Positions 57,543 through 64,000 of a DNA stretch of 64,000 nucleotides are shown here, piece after piece. This stretch comes from an uncultured Hyphomicrobiales bacterium (GTDB lineage Bacteria; Pseudomonadota; Alphaproteobacteria; Rhizobiales; Beijerinckiaceae), in NCBI GenBank assembly GCA_903825465.1, contig CAIKAR010000005.1, forward strand, positions 18,091 through 82,090, written 5' to 3'. The notes beneath the pieces were generated by a model. It had not been told where the DNA came from, searched no databases, and saw nothing but the letters and a program-made list of their open reading frames with translations. How positions within the stretch are numbered: the stretch's first letter is position 1; each line of letters begins with the position of its first letter. A program made the position numbers and the translations under genes.

Positions 57543-60500
57543 GCAGCATCTCCGAGCCGTTCATCCGCCGCCCCATCGGCACGTCGCTTCTGTCGATCGG
57601 CCTGTTCATCGTCGGCGCCGTCGCCTATTTCGCCCTGCCCGTGGCGAGCGTGCCCAACGTCGAGTTTCCCGCCGTCGTTGTCAGCGCGAGCCGCCCGGGC
57701 GCCGACCCCGCGACAATGGCGGCGAGCGTCGCCGCGCCGCTGGAGCGCGCGCTCGGGGCCATCTCCGGCGTGACGGAAATAACCTCCACAAGCTCGCTGG
57801 GCAGCGCGCGCATCATCCTCATCTTCGACCTCAGCCGAAAGATCGATTCCGCCGCGCGGGACGTGCAGGCGGCGCTCAACGCGGCGGTCACGGATTTGCC
57901 CGCCGACCTGCCGACGTTGCCGGCCTTCAAGAAAGCCAATCCCGCCGCGCAGCCGGTGCTCATTCTCGCGCTCACCTCCGACACGCTGCCCCCCGACCAG
58001 GTTTACGACGCCGCCGACACGCTGATCGCGCAGCGCATTTCGCAGGTCAACGGCGTCGCGCAGGTGACCATCAACGGAGCCGAGCAGCCGGCGGTGCGCG
58101 TCACGCTCGACCCCGCCCGCCTCGCCGCCATGGGCGTCGGCCTCGACGACGTGCGCAACGCCGTCATCAACGCCAACACTTATTCGCAGCTCGGCGGCTT
58201 CGACGGCGACAAGCTCGCGGAAACCATCGAGACCAGCGGCCAATTGAGCACGCTGGACGACTATCGCAACGTCATCGTCGCGGCGAAGGGCGGCGCGGTG
58301 ATCCGGGTCGGCGACGTCGCCGAGGTGTCGCGCGGCGTCCGCAACGACCGCGCCGCGGGCTGGTACGCCGGCAAGCCGGCGGTGCTGGTGCAGGTGACCA
58401 AAAGCCCCGACGCCAACGTCATCGAGACCGTCGACGGCGTGCGCGCGATCCTGCCGCAAATCCAGCGGCTGACTCCCGCCGGCATCGACTTCAACGTGAT
58501 GTCCGACCGCACCGTCACCATTCGCGCCTCGGTCGGCGACCTCCAGCGGTCGCTGGCGATCTCCATCGCGCTTGTGATGATGGTGGTGTTCGTCTTCCTG
58601 CGCCGCGCCGCGGCGACCATGGCGGCCGGCGTCACCGTGCCCTTGTCGCTGGCCGGCGCCTTCATTTGCATGTGGGCGGCGCGCTTCACCATCGACAACC
58701 TCTCGTTGATGGCGATCATCGTTTCGGTCGGCTTCGTCGTCGACGACGCCATCGTGATGATCGAGAACGCCCACCGCAACATGGAAGCGGGCGCGACGCC
58801 GTTCGAGGCGGCGCTCGCCGGCGCGCGCCAGATCGGCTTCACGGTGGTGTCGATCAGCCTGTCGCTGATCGCGGCCTTCGTCCCGTTGCTATTCATGCCC
58901 GGCGTGCCCGGGCGCATGTTCCGCTCGTTTTCCGTGACAATGGTCTTCGCCATCGTCATGTCCGCGGCGGTGTCGCTGACGGTGACGCCGATGATCTGCG
59001 GGCGCTTCATGAAGGCCGAGGCGAAGGAGGACGAAACCCGCTTCGACCGGATCGTCGAGGGCTTCCTGCGCCGCCTGCGCGACGGCTATCTGCGCTCGCT
59101 CGAGGATTTTCTCTCGTGGCCGCGAATGGTGTCGGTGCTGATCGTGGTGTTCACCGCCAGCGCCACCATCTGGATGTGGATAGAGGCGCCGAAAGGCTTC
59201 TTTCCACAGGACGACACGGGTCTGTTGAACGGCTGGACCGACGCCGCCTCGGATATTTCCTATCCGGCGATGGTGGAGTTGCAGAAAAAGGCGACCGACA
59301 TCATCAACGCGGATCCCGCCGTGCAATCGACCGCGTCCTTCGTCGGCGGGGGGTCCTCGATCAACAACGGCAACCTGTTCATCGCCCTGAAGCCGGGCGC
59401 GAAATCAGTCGCCGTCATCGCGCGCCTGCGCGCGAAGCTGGCGCTGCTTCCCGGCTTCAACGTCTACCTCATTCCCATCCAGGACATCCGCGTCGGCGGC
59501 CGCCAGGGCCGTTCGAACCTGCAATTCACCCTGTGGGGCTCGGACACGACGGAGCTCGACAACTGGGCGCACAAAACCCTGGACGCGATGAAGCTGCAAC
59601 CGGAACTCGTCGACGCGGCGACAGACCGCCTGCGCGAGGGCTTGCAGGCGAACGTCGTCATCGACCGCGCCGCCGCCGCGCGGTTCGGGGTATCGGTGGC
59701 GGCGATCGACAACGTGATCTCCGACGCCTTCAGCCAGCGGCAGATCTCGACGATCTACGGCGACCGCAACCAGTACAAGGTGGTGCTCGACGTCGCCAAT
59801 TCGCGGCAGCGCGACCCCAACGACCTCACCGGCCTCTATGTCCCCGGAGCCAACAACGTCCAGGTTCCGCTCTCGGCCGTCGCCAAGGTCGAGCGCGGCA
59901 TCGCGCCGCTGTCGATCAACCACACCGGCCAGTTCGCCTCGATCACGCTGACCTACAGCGCCGCGCCGGGCACCTCCGACGACGACGCCAACGTCGCGGT
60001 GCAGCGGGCCGTTGGCGAGTTGCACATGCCCGAGACGGTGCACGCCGATTTCTCCGGCGACGCCAAGGCGATTCGGGACAGCGTCAACAGCCAGTTCTTG
60101 CTGCTGGGCGCCGCTCTGCTGGCCGTCTATCTCATCCTTGGCATCCTCTACGAAAGCCTGATCCATCCCCTGACGATCATCTCGACGCTGCCGTCGGCGG
60201 GTCTCGGCGCCTTCGTCGCGCTGTGGGCCCTGCAAATGGACTTCACGCTCGTCGCGTTCATCGGCGTCATCATGCTCATCGGAATCGTCAAGAAAAACGG
60301 CATCATGCTGGTCGATTTCGCCATCGCCGCCGAACGCGGGCAGTCTTTTTCGCCCCGCGACGCGATATTGTCGGCCTGCCGGGAACGCTTCCGCCCCATT
60401 CTGATGACGACGCTGGCGGCCATGTGCGGCGCTTTTCCGCTCATCGTCGCGACCGGCGCGGGGGCCGAACTGCGCCGCCCGCTCGGCATCACCATCGTCG

Positions 60501-60658
60501 GTGGCCTGCTGATGTCCCAATTGTTGACGCTTTACACGACCCCGGTCATCTATCTGATGATGAGCCGGTTCGTGAAAAGGAGCGAGCCCAGCCGGTTGCA
60601 GAAGGTCGCGCTCGCGCCCATTCCGCCAGCCGCTGAATTAGGCTCGTCCGGCGGTTGA
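57539..60658 (+). CDS. RND multidrug efflux permease 2 (MdtC-like)
   Basis: 1039 aa. It begins S-E-P-F-I-R-R-P-I-G-T-S-L-L, overlapping the previous stop (ATGA). Relay residues: F-V-V-D-D-A-I-V-M-I-E-N near 400 and G-I-V-K-K-N-G-I-M near 917. Inserts differ from permease 1 within the periplasmic loops, as in MdtB versus MdtC. Likely works with permease 1 in one complex. A strong promoter for the next operon overlaps its stop codon. Confidence 0.92.
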   Translation: MSSISEPFIRRPIGTSLLSIGLFIVGAVAYFALPVASVPNVEFPAVVVSASRPGADPATMAASVAAPLERALGAISGVTEITSTSSLGSARIILIFDLSRKIDSAARDVQAALNAAVTDLPADLPTLPAFKKANPAAQPVLILALTSDTLPPDQVYDAADTLIAQRISQVNGVAQVTINGAEQPAVRVTLDPARLAAMGVGLDDVRNAVINANTYSQLGGFDGDKLAETIETSGQLSTLDDYRNVIVAAKGGAVIRVGDVAEVSRGVRNDRAAGWYAGKPAVLVQVTKSPDANVIETVDGVRAILPQIQRLTPAGIDFNVMSDRTVTIRASVGDLQRSLAISIALVMMVVFVFLRRAAATMAAGVTVPLSLAGAFICMWAARFTIDNLSLMAIIVSVGFVVDDAIVMIENAHRNMEAGATPFEAALAGARQIGFTVVSISLSLIAAFVPLLFMPGVPGRMFRSFSVTMVFAIVMSAAVSLTVTPMICGRFMKAEAKEDETRFDRIVEGFLRRLRDGYLRSLEDFLSWPRMVSVLIVVFTASATIWMWIEAPKGFFPQDDTGLLNGWTDAASDISYPAMVELQKKATDIINADPAVQSTASFVGGGSSINNGNLFIALKPGAKSVAVIARLRAKLALLPGFNVYLIPIQDIRVGGRQGRSNLQFTLWGSDTTELDNWAHKTLDAMKLQPELVDAATDRLREGLQANVVIDRAAAARFGVSVAAIDNVISDAFSQRQISTIYGDRNQYKVVLDVANSRQRDPNDLTGLYVPGANNVQVPLSAVAKVERGIAPLSINHTGQFASITLTYSAAPGTSDDDANVAVQRAVGELHMPETVHADFSGDAKAIRDSVNSQFLLLGAALLAVYLILGILYESLIHPLTIISTLPSAGLGAFVALWALQMDFTLVAFIGVIMLIGIVKKNGIMLVDFAIAAERGQSFSPRDAILSACRERFRPILMTTLAAMCGAFPLIVATGAGAELRRPLGITIVGGLLMSQLLTLYTTPVIYLMMSRFVKRSEPSRLQKVALAPIPPAAELGSSGG

Positions 60659-60682
60659 CCCTTTCGCCGCGCGAGCTATAAT
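60655..60682 (+). promoter_or_regulatory. Near-consensus sigma-70 promoter overlapping the permease-2 stop
   Basis: TTGACC (60655-60660), 16-base spacer, TATAAT (60677-60682). It is the best promoter match in the window. It would start RNA near 60690 and drive the second adaptor/permease operon after a leader of about 200 bases. Confidence 0.7.
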
Positions 60683-60896
60683 CGTTCATATCCAAACATT
60701 CGGAGGAGTCGATATCACCTTCCCGCGCGGGACGGCCTTCGCGCGGCTTCTACGATGTTCGGCGGGTATCGACAGGTCTATCTCCGCGTTTTGGTCCCCG
60801 CGGCCTCTTGGACGCATGATAGAAGCGTCGCGTTACGTTCAGCGTCGAATCGCGGCATGAGGCCGGACACTCCGGTTCCGCAACTCCTGGTGGGCA
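60659..60896 (+). other. Leader of the second efflux operon
   Basis: About 240 bases. Beyond the promoter it contains GGAGGAG (60703-60709), a perfect ribosome-binding sequence, but no ATG, GTG or TTG lies within the usual distance after it. Open frames in this stretch lack family features. Confidence 0.5.
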
Positions 60897-62207
60897 ATGA
60901 GACGCATATTTCTTCTTCTGCTGGTTTTGACCATCGCCGCCGCCGCGGCTTGGAAGCTTGGCTACGCCTCGCAACCGCCAGCGATCGCGCTTGGCGGCTT
61001 GACGGCGATCGTGGGCGTTCTCGCCGCGACCACCTATCTGCCACGGGGCGGACGGCGCGCCATGGGATTGATCTACGTGGTCGCCTTGTTCGCCGTGCTG
61101 ATTGGAGGGCTCTCCTGGTTCCAGTTCCTGTTCAAGCCGCAGTTGATCAAGGGCGTCATCGCTTCGATGCCGCAGCCGACGCAGACGGTGTCGATCACGA
61201 CGGCGAAGTCCGAGAGCTGGACGCCGCGCGTGACCGCGATCGGCACGCTGCGCGCCGTGTCGGGTGGCGACATCGCGCCGCAGGTCGGCGGTGTGATAAC
61301 GGCGTTGAATTTCGACCGCGGACAAGACGTGCAGAAGGGCGCCGTGCTGGCCCAGCTCGACGATTCGGTTGAACAAGCCGACCTCAAGTCCAATGTCGCA
61401 ACGCTCAAGAACGCCGATGTCACGCTTGACCGGCAAAAAGGGTTGATCACAGGGGGCAATACCCCCCGCTCGACGCTCGACCAGGCGCAAGCGGCGCGCG
61501 ACACGGCCTCCGCCGCGGTCGACCGCAGCAAGGCGATCATCGCGCAAAAGGTCATTGTCGCGCCCTATTCCGGGCGGATTGGCCTGCGCAAGGCCGACAT
61601 CGGGCAATACGTGACGCCCGGCGCCAGCATCGCCAACCTGCAGAAACTCGATCCTATCTATGTGGACTTCTCGATCCCCGAGCAGCAAATCGCGGCGATG
61701 AAAATCGGGGCCGAGATTTCGTTCACCGCCGACGCCTTTCCAGGCAAGGTTTTCAAGGGCGCGATCCGGGCCATCGACGCGCGCATCGACGCCGCGACCC
61801 GCAACGTGCTGGTGCGCGGCGAGGCGCCGAACCCCGACAGGGTCCTGTTGCCCGGCATGTTCGCCAACGTCGAAATTTCCGCCGGCGCGGCGCAGGATGT
61901 TGTGACCATTCCGCGCACCGGCGTGTCGTTTTCGCTTTATGGAGACACCATTTTCGTCGCCAAGCCCGAGGCGCCCGCCGGTGGCGCGCAGGCGGCTCCC
62001 GCGGCGGACGGAGGGATGGCGACGCTCGACCGCCGGGTTGTGCGCGTCGGCGACTCCCGCGAAGACCGGGTCGCGATTCTCGACGGGCTGGCTGTCGGCG
62101 AAGAGGTCGTGACGCAGGGCCAGTTGAAACTGGCCGCTGGCATGAAGGCGCGCGTCGACAACAGCAGCGCCCTGCCGCCGCCGCCCACGCCGCGTCCGAA
62201 AGAATAG
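60897..62207 (+). CDS. RND efflux periplasmic adaptor 2, with extra N-terminal membrane segments
   Basis: 436 aa from the ATG at 60897, or 381 aa from the ATG at 61062. The shorter form starts M-G-L-I-Y-V-V-A-L-F, the usual adaptor N terminus with one membrane segment. The longer form adds two further hydrophobic segments (about residues 4-22 and 28-48). The adaptor body has G-D-I-A-P-Q-V-G-G (lipoyl part), V-I-V-A-P-Y-S-G-R-I-G-L-R and the Q-Y-V-T-P-G-A-S-I segment of AcrA/MexH-type proteins. It is followed after 9 bases by an RND permease. Confidence 0.88.
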   Translation: MRRIFLLLLVLTIAAAAAWKLGYASQPPAIALGGLTAIVGVLAATTYLPRGGRRAMGLIYVVALFAVLIGGLSWFQFLFKPQLIKGVIASMPQPTQTVSITTAKSESWTPRVTAIGTLRAVSGGDIAPQVGGVITALNFDRGQDVQKGAVLAQLDDSVEQADLKSNVATLKNADVTLDRQKGLITGGNTPRSTLDQAQAARDTASAAVDRSKAIIAQKVIVAPYSGRIGLRKADIGQYVTPGASIANLQKLDPIYVDFSIPEQQIAAMKIGAEISFTADAFPGKVFKGAIRAIDARIDAATRNVLVRGEAPNPDRVLLPGMFANVEISAGAAQDVVTIPRTGVSFSLYGDTIFVAKPEAPAGGAQAAPAADGGMATLDRRVVRVGDSREDRVAILDGLAVGEEVVTQGQLKLAAGMKARVDNSSALPPPPTPRPKE

Positions 62208-62216
62208 GAGAGCGGC

Positions 62217-64000
62217 ATGGGTTCGTTCACCGACCTGTTCATCCGTCGGCCCGTTCTGGCGACGGTTGTCAGCCTGCTGATCCTGCTCGTCGGGCTCGCG
62301 GCCGGATTTCGCCTGCAAATCCGGCAATATCCGGAATTGGAACAGACGACGATCACGATCACGACAAACTATCCCGGCGCCAACGCCGACCTGATCAAGG
62401 GCTTCATCACGACGCCCATCGAGCAGGCCGTGGCGAGCGCCGAGGGCGTTGACACCATCGTCTCCGCCTCGCAGCAAAACCAGTCGCTCGTGACATTGAA
62501 CATGCGTCTCAACGCCAATCCCGACCGGGCGATGACCGACGTTCTGTCGAAGATCAACCAGGTCAAGAGCGTGCTGCCGAAGGAGGCGCAAGACCCCGTC
62601 GTCGTCAAGAAGACCGGACAGGGCTTCGCGCTGATGTACCTGTCGTTCAACTCCGCGACGATGACGCCGGCGCAGATAACCGACTACATGTCGCGCGTGA
62701 TTCAGCCCGGTTTGCAGACAATCGACGGCGTTGGCGACGCGCAAATCCTCGGCGGCCAGACCTTCGCGATGCGCGTGTGGCTCGACCCCGAGCGGATGGC
62801 GGCGCGCAACGTCACGCCCAACGACGTGCGCAACGCGCTCACCATCAACAATTTCACCTCGGCCGCCGGACAAATCAAGGGCGACTGGACGCAGACAAGC
62901 ATCAACGCCGAAACGTCGCTCGACAGCGCCCAGGCGTTTTCCCAGTTGACCGTTTCGGCGCGCGGCGACGCGGTCGTGCGGATCGGCGACATCGCCAAGG
63001 TCGAACTCGGACCTGAAAGCGTCGACACCTCGGCGGTTTTCGACGGGTTGAAGGCCGTGTTCATCGGCATTTACGCGACGCCGACCGCCAATCCACTCGA
63101 CATGATCGACAATGTGCGGAAGGAATATCCGCGCCTGGAGGCGAATCTTCCGCCGGGCATGCAAGCCGCTATCGCCTACGACGCCACCGATGTCATCCGC
63201 GCCTCGATCTGGGAGGTCGCCAAGACCCTCGGCGAGGCGGCCCTGATCGTCATCGTCGTGATCTTCCTGTTCCTCGGCGACGCGCGCTCGACGTTCATCC
63301 CCGTCGTGACGATTCCACTGTCGCTGGTCGGCGTGATGATCATGCTGATGGCGTTGGGGTATTCGATCAACCTGTTGACGCTGCTGGCGCTCGTGCTCGC
63401 CATCGGACTTGTCGTCGACGACGCCATCGTGGTCGTCGAAAACATCTACCGACACATCGAGGAGGGGCTGACGCCCTTCGACGCGGCGCTGAAGGGCGCG
63501 CGCGAAATCGCCCTGCCGGTGATTTCGATGACGATCACGCTCGCCGCCGTCTACGCGCCGATCGGCTTCGTCTCGGGCGTCACCGGCGCGCTGTTCCGCG
63601 AATTCGCCTTCACGCTCGCTGGCTCTGTGTTCGTGTCGGGCGTCATCGCGCTGACGCTGTCGCCGATGATGTGCTCGAAGCTTTTGCGGCCCCATGGGGG
63701 GACGGAAAGGCGCGGCTTCGCGGGCTTTCTCGACCGCGCGTTCGAACGGCTGCGCCTCTCCTACCAAAGCCGCCTTGGCAAGACGCTGAATTTCCGCGCT
63801 ATGACGGCGATGGTGCTGCTCGGCGTTCTCGGCCTGACCGGGGTGATCTACGCCTCGACCCCGCGGGAGCTCGCGCCCGAGGAGGATCAGGGCTTCATCA
63901 TCGCCATTCTCAAGGCGCCGCAATACGCGAACCTCGACTACATGGAGCAGACCACCGACGAGTTCAACAAGAAGCTGCGGTCCATCCCGGAGCTCGATCA
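62217..64000 (+). CDS. RND multidrug efflux permease 3 (cut by window end)
   Basis: ATG with AGGAG seven bases upstream; 594 codons are in the window and the frame stays open to the edge. It begins M-G-S-F-T-D-L-F-I-R-R-P-V-L-A-T-V. The relay Asp pair is in L-V-V-D-D-A-I-V-V-V-E-N near 400, with V-P-S-type segments of HAE-1 pumps around it. This permease is MexF/MexI-like in order (single permease after an adaptor). The missing half should carry the Lys of the relay and the second loop. Confidence 0.92.
   Translation, partial: MGSFTDLFIRRPVLATVVSLLILLVGLAAGFRLQIRQYPELEQTTITITTNYPGANADLIKGFITTPIEQAVASAEGVDTIVSASQQNQSLVTLNMRLNANPDRAMTDVLSKINQVKSVLPKEAQDPVVVKKTGQGFALMYLSFNSATMTPAQITDYMSRVIQPGLQTIDGVGDAQILGGQTFAMRVWLDPERMAARNVTPNDVRNALTINNFTSAAGQIKGDWTQTSINAETSLDSAQAFSQLTVSARGDAVVRIGDIAKVELGPESVDTSAVFDGLKAVFIGIYATPTANPLDMIDNVRKEYPRLEANLPPGMQAAIAYDATDVIRASIWEVAKTLGEAALIVIVVIFLFLGDARSTFIPVVTIPLSLVGVMIMLMALGYSINLLTLLALVLAIGLVVDDAIVVVENIYRHIEEGLTPFDAALKGAREIALPVISMTITLAAVYAPIGFVSGVTGALFREFAFTLAGSVFVSGVIALTLSPMMCSKLLRPHGGTERRGFAGFLDRAFERLRLSYQSRLGKTLNFRAMTAMVLLGVLGLTGVIYASTPRELAPEEDQGFIIAILKAPQYANLDYMEQTTDEFNKKLRSIPELD

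Noticed and set aside
60750..63923. 1057-codon open frame on the minus strand
   Set aside because: Antisense to the second adaptor and the third RND permease, with His/Arg/Asp-rich, motif-free sequence. The plus-strand genes are unmistakable.

Overview
The window reads as a 64 kb stretch of a GC-rich (roughly two-thirds GC by eye) chromosome of an alphaproteobacterium, most likely of the Hyphomicrobiales (rhizobia, Beijerinckiaceae, Methylocystaceae and relatives). The evidence is the conserved gene string nfuA-tsaB-rimI-miaB-phoH-ybeY-corC-lnt-XRE regulator-metK-trmB, the PHB genes phaA/phaB with the regulator phaR, pdeM, a PQQ dehydrogenase, and frequent GTG/TTG starts with 4-base stop/start overlaps. 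There are no rRNA genes, no CRISPR array and no recognisable transposase. One tRNA gene is present, tRNA-Ala(CGC).

Region by region: (1) 160-6421 is a compact plus-strand catabolic cluster. It holds two near-duplicate Asp/Glu-racemase-fold proteins flanking a TTT-type (Bug) periplasmic binding protein, then an enolase-superfamily enzyme, a Gfo/Idh/MocA oxidoreductase and a UbiD-type decarboxylase. An Hsp70-like chaperone and an exported metallo-beta-lactamase-fold protein follow (6530-8923). (2) tRNA-Ala at 9006-9081 borders a lower-GC block (9500-11261) with another racemase-fold/TTT pair. (3) 11566-14449 holds PHB metabolism (phaB, phaA, phaR), followed by gloB. (4) 15385-26582 is mixed: an ABC binding protein, pdeM, an alpha/beta hydrolase, a PQQ dehydrogenase, a methyltransferase, rluD, an HI0933-type flavoprotein, a short MetE homologue and a Tat-exported M28-like protein. 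(5) 26686-36804 is the housekeeping string (Fe-S assembly, tRNA modification, rRNA maturation, lipoprotein acylation, SAM synthesis). (6) 36801-43740 is accessory again: an amidohydrolase; an operon of a muconate-cycloisomerase-like enzyme, a fused ABC permease and a barrel protein; and a PdxA/TphB-like dehydrogenase with a luciferase-like monooxygenase. (7) 43877-52691 contains pyrF, a Spy-like protein, hemJ, a glutathionyl-hydroquinone reductase, ppdK, a tiny membrane protein and a class A flavin monooxygenase. (8) 52978-64000 holds two adjacent RND efflux operons, an MdtABC-like set with two permeases and a second adaptor/permease pair that runs off the window end.

The themes are uptake and breakdown of small, probably aromatic or dicarboxylic, acids (TTT binding proteins, racemase-fold enzymes, UbiD, enolase-superfamily enzymes, amidohydrolase, LLM and class A monooxygenases, TphB-like dehydrogenase), carbon storage as PHB, and solvent/drug efflux. 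The most unusual points are the racemase-fold proteins that lack the usual catalytic cysteine pair, the repeated coupling of such proteins to orphan TTT binding proteins, a PdxA homologue with a changed substrate motif, and a PQQ enzyme with a rewritten metal-site segment. Functions are inferred from motifs read by eye. No database search was run.
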